Origin: an uncultured Romboutsia sp.
Lineage (GTDB): Bacteria > Bacillota > Clostridia > Peptostreptococcales > Peptostreptococcaceae
Direction: 5' to 3'
DNA length: 5,054 bases
NCBI GenBank assembly: GCA_937907205.1
Contig: CALESE010000015.1
Coordinates: 1-5,054, forward strand
Shown: in pieces, positions 1 through 5,054 of the stretch
How positions within the stretch are numbered: position 1 is the first letter of the stretch
Layout: each line of letters starts with the position of its first letter
Made by a program: the position numbers and the translations under genes
The notes under the pieces: model-generated
Told to the model about the DNA's origin: nothing
Databases searched by the model: none
Seen by the model: only the letters and a program-made list of their open reading frames with translations

Positions 1-649
1 GAATTGATTCTTCATCATCACTAAAACTATGAGTAGTAACAGATCCAATATTAACAATATTATTTAATATACTATATTTATGTATATGTCCATTAAAAAC
101 TAAATTGTATTTAGTTTTTAAATCTTTAGGTTGTATTCCTTCAGGTAAAGCGAAATTATTTCTTATAATACTTCCTTGAATATCTTGATGAGAAAATAAA
201 AATTTTCCTTCAGGAAATTCTAATATATCTTTATAATCACAATATGGTAAAAATGCCAAATCATTATTTATTGTTTGAGGATGATCAATAACTGTAATAT
301 TAGGTATATTATTTAATAAAGCTATGGCATTAAAATTTTGATTAATCATTTCATGATTTCCAACTAATACTAAATGCGGAATTGATAAATTATTTAAAAT
401 CATTTTAGAAGTAAATAAATCAAAAAATTTACTTGCTACATCAATATCATAACTAGTTAAAGTATGTTGATCAAATGTATCTCCTAAATTTATTATCATA
501 TCTGGTTTCTCATTTACCATTATTTGAGATAACCATTCTCCTGTGTTTAAAATCATTTTTTGTCTATATGTATATTTAGAATCATCACCTAAAGGTAATA
601 TGGAACTAGTTCTACTTATATGCAAATCACTATATAATAAAATACGCAT
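1..649 (-). CDS. SbcD/Mre11-like metallophosphoesterase, N-terminal part (runs off left edge)
   Basis: Likely DNA-repair/recombination nuclease subunit of the calcineurin-like metallophosphoesterase family, of the kind that pairs with an SbcC/gp46-type ATPase. I translated 216 codons from the ATG at 649 without meeting a stop; the C-terminal part is outside the window. All five phosphoesterase motifs are visible in order: SDLH (D8, H10), GDTFD (D57, D60), GNHE (N98, H99), SHQD (H154) and GHIH (H188, H190). They are followed by NIGSVTTHSF, which resembles the segment after motif V in SbcD/Mre11 proteins. These are the residues that hold two metal ions, so the catalytic core looks intact. The start is supported by GAAAGGAG ending 8 nt upstream. 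It lies downstream of a terminator that closes the preceding gene, and I see no convincing promoter of its own. A different phage phosphoesterase (a non-SbcD phosphatase) is less likely given the post-motif V segment. An SbcC-like partner would be expected further left but cannot be seen. Confidence 0.88.
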   Translation of the reverse strand, partial: MRILLYSDLHISRTSSILPLGDDSKYTYRQKMILNTGEWLSQIMVNEKPDMIINLGDTFDQHTLTSYDIDVASKFFDLFTSKMILNNLSIPHLVLVGNHEMINQNFNAIALLNNIPNITVIDHPQTINNDLAFLPYCDYKDILEFPEGKFLFSHQDIQGSIIRNNFALPEGIQPKDLKTKYNLVFNGHIHKYSILNNIVNIGSVTTHSFSDDEESI

Positions 650-657
650 AAAATATT

Positions 658-665
658 CTCCTTTC
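658..665 (-). promoter_or_regulatory. Ribosome binding site of the metallophosphoesterase gene
   Basis: On the minus strand this reads GAAAGGAG, with 8 nt between it and the ATG at 649. It fixes the start of the partial phosphoesterase gene. Confidence 0.85.
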
Positions 666-693
666 TATATTATATAACATCTTCTTAGGTAAT

Positions 694-717
694 AAAAAAA
701 GAGATTTAAAAATCTCT
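694..717 (-). terminator. Rho-independent terminator after the acidic-protein gene
   Basis: On the minus strand, AGAGAT (717-712) pairs with ATCTCT (705-700); two further A-T pairs are possible. The hairpin is followed directly by a run of T (699-694). It begins 15 nt after the TAA stop of the acidic-protein gene and 45 nt before the phosphoesterase start, so it should end the helicase/acidic-protein transcript or attenuate transcription into the phosphoesterase. The stem is AT-containing and short, so termination may be partial. Confidence 0.75.
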
Positions 718-732
718 CTATTAATTATAATA

Positions 733-1851
733 TTAATCATTACTTTTCCAAGTACAAGCCTCATATGCATCTTCTACTGTATCATATGAATCTGCATGCT
801 CTTCATCAGTACTGTATTTTATATTTCCACCTTTATCTTTATATACAAATATTTCCATATATTGATCTGTTTCATCTTCTGTTATAGCACAATTATCATA
901 TACTTCATTTGCTTCCCAATATAAGCCATCTTCTTCAGAAATTTCATTTAATTTATCTATCATATTTTCTACTAAATCGTATATGTCCATTTCATCTTCA
1001 TCAAGATTCTCAGATAGAGTTTTCATAGTAGCTTCTTCCAGAGATAAACTTTCATCATATTCATCTTCTTCACTATATTCAGAAAATTCATATTGACCAT
1101 CACAATCATATATACTTCCTTGTTTTGGTTTATTTTCTAATGTAGCTAGGTATTCAGGATTTAAACATTTATCAGCTAATGCTTTTAATATTCCTTCATA
1201 AGTATCATCATCTGAACAAGCATATATACTATCTAATATTCTAGCAGCACGATCACAATATTTATCTAACCAGTTAGCATAACTAGATAAATCATTAGCC
1301 CATCCTTGCATACCAGAATTTACATTATCATATACATCCCCATCATTATACCATTTATATACTAATTTATTTATAGCAGTTACTATTTGTGATGCTAAAG
1401 TTTCCCCTTCTCCTTCATCAGGTAAATATTTATTAGTTATTTCTTTAAATTTATCAAAATAACTCCAGTTTACATTTTCAGTTATCTTCTTTGATTCATC
1501 AAGTTCTCCCAATAAATCTTCTTTAGTCAATCCATTATCATATGTTTGTTCAGGTCCTTCTATACTTATAAGAAAAACAGCTCCATTTCCAATATCTTGC
1601 TCCTCAAACTCTTCTTTTAATGCATATATTTTTTCTAAATCATCATCAGGATCAAAGAGATTTTCATATACAATATCTAAAGTTTCTCTATCATTTTTTA
1701 ATATCTCTATATAAGCATATTCAAAAGCTTCTATATCTGATGGATATTCTCTTTCTTCAACTCTCCAATCATTGTCAATATCTTCTTTAGTTTCAGGTCT
1801 ATTTTCAGCACGAGCTGTATTCAAATAATATGTAAATTTATATTTTGCCAT
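733..1851 (-). CDS. Very acidic protein of unknown function (372 aa)
   Basis: I do not recognise this protein. By my count 99 of 372 residues are Asp or Glu (about 27%) against 32 Lys or Arg, giving a net charge near -67. Acidic clusters occur at about residues 258-268 (EYSEEDEYDES) and 281-289 (ENLDEDEMD), and Tyr is abundant (YYLN, EYAYIE, NEVYDN). I see no signal peptide, membrane segment, nucleotide-binding loop or zinc-type Cys cluster; five or six Cys are scattered through the C-terminal half. The start has GAAAGGAG 9 nt upstream. It lies 36 nt downstream of the helicase stop with no terminator between, so it is probably co-transcribed with the helicase, and a terminator follows it. Such charge is compatible with a DNA-mimic or an inhibitor of a DNA-binding host protein, but also with an ordinary acidic phage early protein; no family assignment is made. 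Confidence 0.85.
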   Translation of the reverse strand: MAKYKFTYYLNTARAENRPETKEDIDNDWRVEEREYPSDIEAFEYAYIEILKNDRETLDIVYENLFDPDDDLEKIYALKEEFEEQDIGNGAVFLISIEGPEQTYDNGLTKEDLLGELDESKKITENVNWSYFDKFKEITNKYLPDEGEGETLASQIVTAINKLVYKWYNDGDVYDNVNSGMQGWANDLSSYANWLDKYCDRAARILDSIYACSDDDTYEGILKALADKCLNPEYLATLENKPKQGSIYDCDGQYEFSEYSEEDEYDESLSLEEATMKTLSENLDEDEMDIYDLVENMIDKLNEISEEDGLYWEANEVYDNCAITEDETDQYMEIFVYKDKGGNIKYSTDEEHADSYDTVEDAYEACTWKSND

Positions 1852-1860
1852 ATTTATTAT

Positions 1861-1868
1861 CTCCTTTC
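1861..1868 (-). promoter_or_regulatory. Ribosome binding site of the acidic-protein gene
   Basis: On the minus strand this reads GAAAGGAG, 9 nt from the ATG at 1851. It is the same sequence as the site before the phosphoesterase gene, which suggests both genes belong to one genome with uniform, strong initiation signals. Confidence 0.85.
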
Positions 1869-1887
1869 AATAAATTGATTTCTAATA

Positions 1888-2922
1888 TTATTTTACTATC
1901 TTAAGTAACTTTAAGACATTATCTTTACACTCTTCATTTTTATCAATATTAATATCATTATCTTCACTTAATAAACATAAATATAAGGCTTTTTTTGCTC
2001 TTGTTAAAGCTACATATTGAAGATTTTTTTCTTGTTGGATTTCTTCATTAGTTTGATCTCTAAATTTATATGGAAATCTAGGATAATCATAAATATATAC
2101 AGTATCAGCCTCTCCACCTTTCATCATATGTACAGTTGAAAGTATAGGAGCTTCTTTATAAATATTACCTTTTAAGAATGATTTAATATAATCAACTAAA
2201 TCTTTAACTAAAACTGAAATATTATCTTTCTTAAATTGCTCTATAAAAGATTCAATAATGTCATAATATTGAGTTAAAGTTGCTTCTTTGTTAACTTTAT
2301 ATAAACCAAATTCTTTAAAATCATGCATACAAATTTCTAAATATTCTAATGTGTAATTAGATTTCATTATAGTTTTAGACTCTTTTGATCTTTCTTTAAT
2401 ATATGTATTTCTTAATTTATGTAATTCTCTTTTATTAGCTTCATTTAAATTAGAATCTATTAAAGGTATATTATTTGCTTTTCTATATTCAAATAATTTA
2501 ATATCTACATTTAATCCTTTAATATATGATTTAATATAATCTTTAATACATTGCTCTATATCTTTAACAATATTATTTACTAATTCAATATTTTTAAATT
2601 TAATTGGTATCTTCTTTTCTAATACAAACTTTTTATAAACTGTAACTAAATCTGCATTTCTTCTGCCAATAATCATATCATTAGGTTGTAAATTTACTTC
2701 ATATAAATTAGGCACAAATTCTACAGTACCTCTATCTTCTCTATCAGGATTCCATTCAATATCAGGTACTATAGGTTTAGTTACTCTAATAATATTTTCA
2801 GAACATCTATAACAAATATTTAAAGGTAATTCAATTAAATCAAAGTTAGTTTTTAAATTTTCTATTGATTTAGTATCAGATCCTGCAAAACCGATATATA
2901 GCTTGCTTTTCATCACCAACAA
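1888..2922 (-). CDS. C-terminal half of the SF1A (UvrD/Rep-like) helicase, in the +1 frame
   Basis: This open frame encodes the second RecA-like domain of the helicase whose first half lies just upstream. Residues 13-50 (AGSDTKSIENL..., then LPLNICYRCSENII) continue motif III and give motif IV. Residues 83-95 (MIIGRRNADLV) match the conserved strand after motif IV. LSTVHMMKGGEADTVYI (261-277) is motif V, and QEKNLQYVALTRAKKALYL (297-315) is motif VI with its arginine finger region (R308). The open frame begins with TTG at 2922, or ATG at 2913, but neither has a Shine-Dalgarno sequence. Residues 1-12 are merely an out-of-frame reading of motif III. I therefore take real coding to begin near 2886, continuing from the upstream frame after a +1 shift. 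Alone, this fragment lacks motifs I-III and could not be a helicase. It ends 36 nt before the acidic-protein gene. The product would be a stand-alone truncated protein only if initiation within motif III occurred. Confidence 0.82.
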   Translation of the reverse strand: MLVMKSKLYIGFAGSDTKSIENLKTNFDLIELPLNICYRCSENIIRVTKPIVPDIEWNPDREDRGTVEFVPNLYEVNLQPNDMIIGRRNADLVTVYKKFVLEKKIPIKFKNIELVNNIVKDIEQCIKDYIKSYIKGLNVDIKLFEYRKANNIPLIDSNLNEANKRELHKLRNTYIKERSKESKTIMKSNYTLEYLEICMHDFKEFGLYKVNKEATLTQYYDIIESFIEQFKKDNISVLVKDLVDYIKSFLKGNIYKEAPILSTVHMMKGGEADTVYIYDYPRFPYKFRDQTNEEIQQEKNLQYVALTRAKKALYLCLLSEDNDINIDKNEECKDNVLKLLKIVK

Positions 2923-4795
2923 AAATAAATCTATTATTATTCATATTTAATAATTTTAAGAAATTTTGTTGTAATATTGAAAGATCTTGACAATTATGTA
3001 CTATAACTCCACTACCTTTTTTATTTGTATTACATTTAGATATGATAAAATTATGATTATCTTCAACTTCCATATCATACACAACATCTTTTCTAATTTT
3101 AATGACTGATTTAACAATATTTCCTCCGAACTCTTTAAATTTATCATCCCATTTATAAGTACCTGTAGCCTCAGGATTTTTATAAAAACAATCTTTATTC
3201 ATATAAGGAGCTATTAATTTTAAAAATTTATGGCCATTTTCAGAATTCATTTTTAATTCATTATATTTTTTTCCTTGTTTATTATAATGAGGATAATTTA
3301 TTACAGTTATACCAAATTCTAAAAACTTATTAATTAAAGTTTGTGTTTCTTCATCATTAAAATCATTACAAGATATTCTTATAGTTGAATAAGGAGTTTG
3401 TCTAATACAACTTCCATCATCCATATATAAAATAGCTAATCCTCTTAAATCTAATTTATTTATTATCTCAATTTTATTTTTTACAGGTAATAAAAATTGT
3501 CTAGTATTTGTATTATAAATTTTAGAATTAGTATAACCTCCTTTTGTAACTATTTCAGAATTACATTGTAATAAATCTTTTTTAAATTTAAAATAATTAT
3601 ATTGTTTTTCACTTTGAGTAATATGTAATCTATATTCATATTGATTATTTTTTCTTAACGATCCATCACCTAATGCTGTACCATATATAACTTGCAATTG
3701 ATCTTCATTAGGTATTAATTTACATTTTTGATTAATCGTATTATCTAAATAAATATAATCTTCACCAGGTATTAAATCTGATACTTTTTTCCAACCATTT
3801 TGAGTTAAAAAAGGATGATTATCAGTTGCTTGTACTTTATTTAATCCATATGTCTCAATTTCATATATATCTCTTACATTTTTTTGTTTAATATTAATAA
3901 TATTTTTATATTCAAATTTTTCAGTAGTTTCATTAAATGTTTTAACTAAAATATTATTTAATTTATTTTTTTGATACTTATTATATAGTGACTTAATAGT
4001 TTTTTTACCTTCATTTGTAGTAACAAACATATTTCCAGGAATACATTCATCTACCATTATACAATCTAAATATTCTCTAATTGTATAAGGTGGAAACATT
4101 CTATATAGACATGGAAAATAAATCATATCAGTAAAATCTATAACATAATGAGCTTTACCATCTTCACTAATTGAAGGATTCTCAAAATCATATTTAATTT
4201 TATCTATTACACATTCAATTAATTTAGGAAAATCTTTCAAACCACAATCTTTATAATCTCTCAATTCTTTACAACATTTATGCATTAAAAATATAACTGC
4301 AAATTCATCATGATAATTTATATTATAATACCTACAAAAATTACATAAATTTATTAATTCTGATATAAAATCATTCATCAAATCTTGTAAACTCTCTTTA
4401 TCTAAATAACTGTTAGCAATTATAAAATCATTATATAATAATTCATTAAAATAAAATTTAACTAGATCTCTAACTTTACCACTATCTGTTTCTATTTCAT
4501 AATTAGTATTATGCTTTCTATATAAATAAGATCTAATAAAAGAAAGACCTAAAGAATGAACTGTTTTAATTTGACATTTATCACTAGTTATTTTAAGACT
4601 TAATTCATTAACAATAGATTTATTAAAAGCTAAAAATAAACATTTTTTATTTTGTTTATTTAGCAAATCAGCAATCATAATTAAAGTAGATGTTTTTCCT
4701 GCTCCAGCTTTAGCATTAACCAATAAATTTTGATTATTATTTTGAACATTATTTAAAATATTTTTTTGATATTCACTTAATTCAAAAGAACTCAT
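2876..4795 (-). CDS. N-terminal half of an SF1A (UvrD/Rep-like) DNA helicase, interrupted by an intein
   Basis: ATP-dependent DNA-unwinding enzyme, first RecA-like domain plus intein. Visible helicase elements: a Q-motif-like start (ELSEYQKNIL, Q10), Walker A (AKAGAGKT, 28-35), motif Ia (CLFLAFNKS, 52-60), motif Ib (TVHSLG, 78-83), Walker B (CIMVDE at 245-250, continuing as CQDLS at 602-606 after the intein), and motif III (FIFVGDEKQAIYRF, 623-636). Residues 251-601 are the intein, so only 288 of the 639 residues belong to the helicase. After F636 the frame reads CRI and stops at TGA, whereas the expected continuation AGSDTKS lies in the +1 frame (the neighbouring 1888-2922 frame). Joined and spliced, the helicase would be about 617 residues, a sensible size for this family. 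The start has AAAAAAGGAG with a 7-nt gap to the ATG. Promoter candidates lie just upstream. Cys and Asn/Lys use is typical of very AT-rich genomes. Closest functional analogues are phage UvrD-like helicases; the exact subfamily cannot be told from motifs. Confidence 0.9.
   Translation of the reverse strand: MSSFELSEYQKNILNNVQNNNQNLLVNAKAGAGKTSTLIMIADLLNKQNKKCLFLAFNKSIVNELSLKITSDKCQIKTVHSLGLSFIRSYLYRKHNTNYEIETDSGKVRDLVKFYFNELLYNDFIIANSYLDKESLQDLMNDFISELINLCNFCRYYNINYHDEFAVIFLMHKCCKELRDYKDCGLKDFPKLIECVIDKIKYDFENPSISEDGKAHYVIDFTDMIYFPCLYRMFPPYTIREYLDCIMVDECIPGNMFVTTNEGKKTIKSLYNKYQKNKLNNILVKTFNETTEKFEYKNIINIKQKNVRDIYEIETYGLNKVQATDNHPFLTQNGWKKVSDLIPGEDYIYLDNTINQKCKLIPNEDQLQVIYGTALGDGSLRKNNQYEYRLHITQSEKQYNYFKFKKDLLQCNSEIVTKGGYTNSKIYNTNTRQFLLPVKNKIEIINKLDLRGLAILYMDDGSCIRQTPYSTIRISCNDFNDEETQTLINKFLEFGITVINYPHYNKQGKKYNELKMNSENGHKFLKLIAPYMNKDCFYKNPEATGTYKWDDKFKEFGGNIVKSVIKIRKDVVYDMEVEDNHNFIISKCNTNKKGSGVIVHNCQDLSILQQNFLKLLNMNNNRFIFVGDEKQAIYRFCRI
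2887..2893 (-). other. +1 frame break within helicase motif III (CGG TTT T)
   Basis: In the upstream frame the minus strand reads ...GCT ATA TAT CGG TTT TGC AGG ATC TGA (AIYRFCRI, stop). Skipping one base within CGGTTTT restores GCA GGA TCT GAT (AGSD). Depending on which base is skipped, the joined motif is AIYRF-AGSD or AIYGF-AGSD; both fit the SF1 motif III consensus. The site has a TTTT run, on which a P-site Phe tRNA could slip +1 with full pairing. It also contains the only in-frame CGG codon I found in the window, where Arg is otherwise mainly AGA. A strong upstream Shine-Dalgarno-like stimulator, as in prfB, is not seen. A real indel mutation, a sequencing error and programmed frameshifting all remain possible. 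Confidence 0.75.
2993..4045 (-). mobile_element. Intein (351 aa) with LAGLIDADG homing endonuclease, inserted in helicase Walker B
   Basis: Self-splicing protein element occupying residues 251-601 of the helicase N-terminal frame. Block A begins with C251 (CIPGNMFVTT). Block B has TxxH in ATDNHPF (T324, H327). The DOD endonuclease motifs are YGTALGDG (block C, D377) and LAILYMDDG (block E, D460). Block F is VVYDMEVEDNHNFII (H581). Block G is VIVHN, ending in H600-N601, with C602 as the +1 nucleophile. All residues needed for class 1 splicing and both endonuclease acidic residues are present, so both activities look intact. Removal joins VDE to CQDLS and restores the DExxQ box. The frame is open throughout and no RNA-intron features are needed. 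The boundary is exact: VDECQDLS is a standard Walker B sequence of this family. The unspliced helicase should be unable to hydrolyse ATP. Confidence 0.95.
3206..3700 (-). other. LAGLIDADG (DOD) homing endonuclease domain of the intein
   Basis: Approximate span of residues 366-530, between splicing blocks B and F. It carries two LAGLIDADG helices about 80 residues apart, as expected for a monomeric two-motif enzyme that cuts an asymmetric site. The catalytic acids D377 and D460 are both kept. By family knowledge its target should be the intein-free helicase allele around the Walker B codons. Domain edges are approximate. Confidence 0.85.
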
Positions 4796-4802
4796 ATAAA
4801 TA

Positions 4803-4812
4803 CTCCTTTTTT
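4803..4812 (-). promoter_or_regulatory. Ribosome binding site of the helicase gene
   Basis: On the minus strand this reads AAAAAAGGAG, 7 nt from the ATG at 4795. It sets the helicase start. No equivalent site precedes the TTG/ATG of the downstream half-frame at 2922/2913, which argues that both halves are translated from this one start. Confidence 0.85.
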
Positions 4813-4823
4813 AATTTTGATTT

Positions 4824-4853
4824 ATTATATTATATTTTTTTAAAAAATGTAAC
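4824..4853 (-). promoter_or_regulatory. Candidate sigma-70-type promoter of the helicase operon (proximal)
   Basis: On the minus strand GTTACA (4853-4848; 4 of 6 to TTGACA) is followed after 18 nt by a perfect TATAAT (4829-4824). Transcription would start near 4817, leaving a short leader that still holds the complete Shine-Dalgarno sequence. A second overlapping TATAAT (4834-4829) lacks a well-spaced -35. In such AT-rich DNA a chance match is quite possible. Confidence 0.4.
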
Positions 4854-4876
4854 GGGATTTTAAAAAAATTTCTATA

Positions 4877-4904
4877 TTTATATAACATGTTTTAATATTG
4901 TTAA
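4877..4904 (-). promoter_or_regulatory. Candidate distal promoter of the helicase operon
   Basis: On the minus strand TTAACA (4904-4899; 5 of 6 to TTGACA), a 16-nt spacer, then TATAAA (4882-4877; 5 of 6). An overlapping TG-T-TATATA (4887-4879) could serve as an extended -10. It would give a leader of about 75 nt for the helicase transcript. Supported by consensus matching only. Confidence 0.35.
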
Positions 4905-4947
4905 AAGTTTATTACAAACAAGCATAATATTAGCTATTCAATAAATT

Positions 4948-4964
4948 AAAGAGGACTTGTCTTT
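4948..4964. repeat. Small inverted repeat in the upstream non-coding region
   Basis: Arms AAAGA (4948-4952) and TCTTT (4960-4964) enclose a 7-nt centre GGACTTG; a further T-A pair extends the arms to 6 bp (4947/4965). It is flanked by two direct copies of ATAAAT (4941-4946 and 4965-4970). It could be an operator-type dyad or chance in AT-rich DNA. No T run follows, so it is not a terminator. Confidence 0.3.
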
Positions 4965-4984
4965 ATAAATTCGATTAGTATAAA
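4957..4984 (+). promoter_or_regulatory. Candidate plus-strand promoter facing the repeat array
   Basis: TTGTCT (4957-4962; 4 of 6 to TTGACA), a 16-nt spacer, then TATAAA (4979-4984; 5 of 6). Transcription would begin near 4991 and run rightwards into the tandem repeats and out of the window. If real, this is a divergent promoter region with the repeats as operator-like or leader sequence. Consensus matching only; no gene on this side is visible to support it. Confidence 0.25.
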
Positions 4985-5053
4985 ACTTTCATTAGTTTTC
5001 ATAAACTTTCATTAGTTTTCATAAACTTTCATTAGTTTTCATAAACTTTCATT
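4983..5053. repeat. 20-bp tandem repeat array (about 3.6 copies) with embedded dyads and a 10-bp sub-period
   Basis: The unit ATAAACTTTCATTAGTTTTC repeats perfectly with a 20-bp period from 4983 to 5053 (T5054 departs from it), close to the right edge. Each unit holds the inverted repeat AGTTT-TCAT-AAACT; full copies are at 4994-5007, 5014-5027 and 5034-5047. The hexamer TTTCAT recurs every 10 bp exactly, seven times (4987, 4997, 5007, 5017, 5027, 5037, 5047). The array is non-coding: a 20-bp period visits all frames and stops occur in each. A cooperative protein-binding site on one helical face (operator array or origin iterons) is a reasonable inference. There are no spacers, so it is not a CRISPR array. 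Confidence 0.9.
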
Positions 5054-5054
5054 T

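Noticed and set aside
669..674. TATAAT on the minus strand as the promoter of the phosphoesterase gene
   Set aside because: Transcription would start at about 662, inside GAAAGGAG, and no -35 match lies at the right distance.
1895..1912. CTTAA / TTAAG hairpin near the end of the helicase gene as a terminator
   Set aside because: It has a 5-bp AT-rich stem inside the coding region with no T run behind it.
2876..2878. TGA at the end of the helicase N-terminal frame as a recoded Trp codon (Mollicute-type code)
   Set aside because: Reading through TGA gives only Trp-Tyr and then TAA, and does not reach the motif IV-VI frame. The Trp codon I checked in the acidic-protein gene is TGG, so the standard code fits.
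2887..2893. -1 programmed frameshift on the TTTT run
   Set aside because: A -1 shift enters the third frame, not the one carrying motifs IV-VI. Only a +1 (or -2) change joins the halves.
1888..2922. Downstream helicase half as an independent gene with its own start at 2922 (TTG) or 2913 (ATG)
   Set aside because: There is no Shine-Dalgarno sequence, unlike the other three genes. The first 12 residues are an out-of-frame reading of motif III, and the product would lack ATP-binding motifs.
2993..4045. Group I intron with an encoded LAGLIDADG endonuclease instead of an intein
   Set aside because: The frame is open through both junctions, and the full set of protein-splicing blocks (C1, TxxH, HNF, terminal HN with C+1) is present, which an intron would not need.
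4860..4930. Short minus-strand ORF (ATG CTT GTT..., about 15 codons) upstream of the helicase
   Set aside because: It has no Shine-Dalgarno sequence, is very short, and overlaps promoter-like sequence; likely chance.
4983..5053. CRISPR array
   Set aside because: The repeats are directly abutting 20-bp units with no unique spacers, and no cas gene is visible.

Overview
The window is very AT-rich DNA (roughly a quarter G+C by eye). All recognisable genes lie on the minus strand, each behind a strong GGAG-type Shine-Dalgarno sequence. Trp is encoded by TGG and the code appears standard. Together with a T4/SPO1-like mix of a UvrD-type helicase and an SbcD/Mre11-type nuclease, this suggests a phage (or other mobile replicon) of a low-G+C Firmicute. 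Host and phage identity are inference; no structural phage gene lies in the window.

Layout in the direction of transcription (right to left). At 4957-5054 there is a 20-bp tandem repeat array running to the right edge, with a possible plus-strand promoter facing it. At 4813-4956 there is a non-coding leader with two candidate minus-strand promoters. At 4795-1888 there is a superfamily 1A (UvrD/Rep-like) DNA helicase gene. Its 5' part encodes motifs Q, I, Ia, Ib, II and III. A 351-residue intein with a LAGLIDADG homing endonuclease domain sits inside the Walker B motif (VDE / CQDLS). Near 2890 the reading frame breaks: the rest of the helicase (IV, V, VI) continues in the +1 frame. The two open frames are therefore one gene, split either by a single-base indel or by a +1 ribosomal frameshift. 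A spliced, frame-corrected product would be about 617 residues.

At 1851-733 there is an extremely acidic 372-residue protein of unknown function, probably co-transcribed with the helicase and followed by a Rho-independent terminator at 694-717. At 649-1 lies the N-terminal 216 residues of an SbcD/Mre11-like metallophosphoesterase, which runs off the left edge. The helicase and nuclease together look like part of a replication/recombination/repair module; the acidic protein may act with it or only be co-expressed. The points most worth attention are the intein in the catalytic DExxQ box, the +1 frame break about 100 nt downstream of it, the acidic orphan, and the 10/20-bp periodic repeat array.
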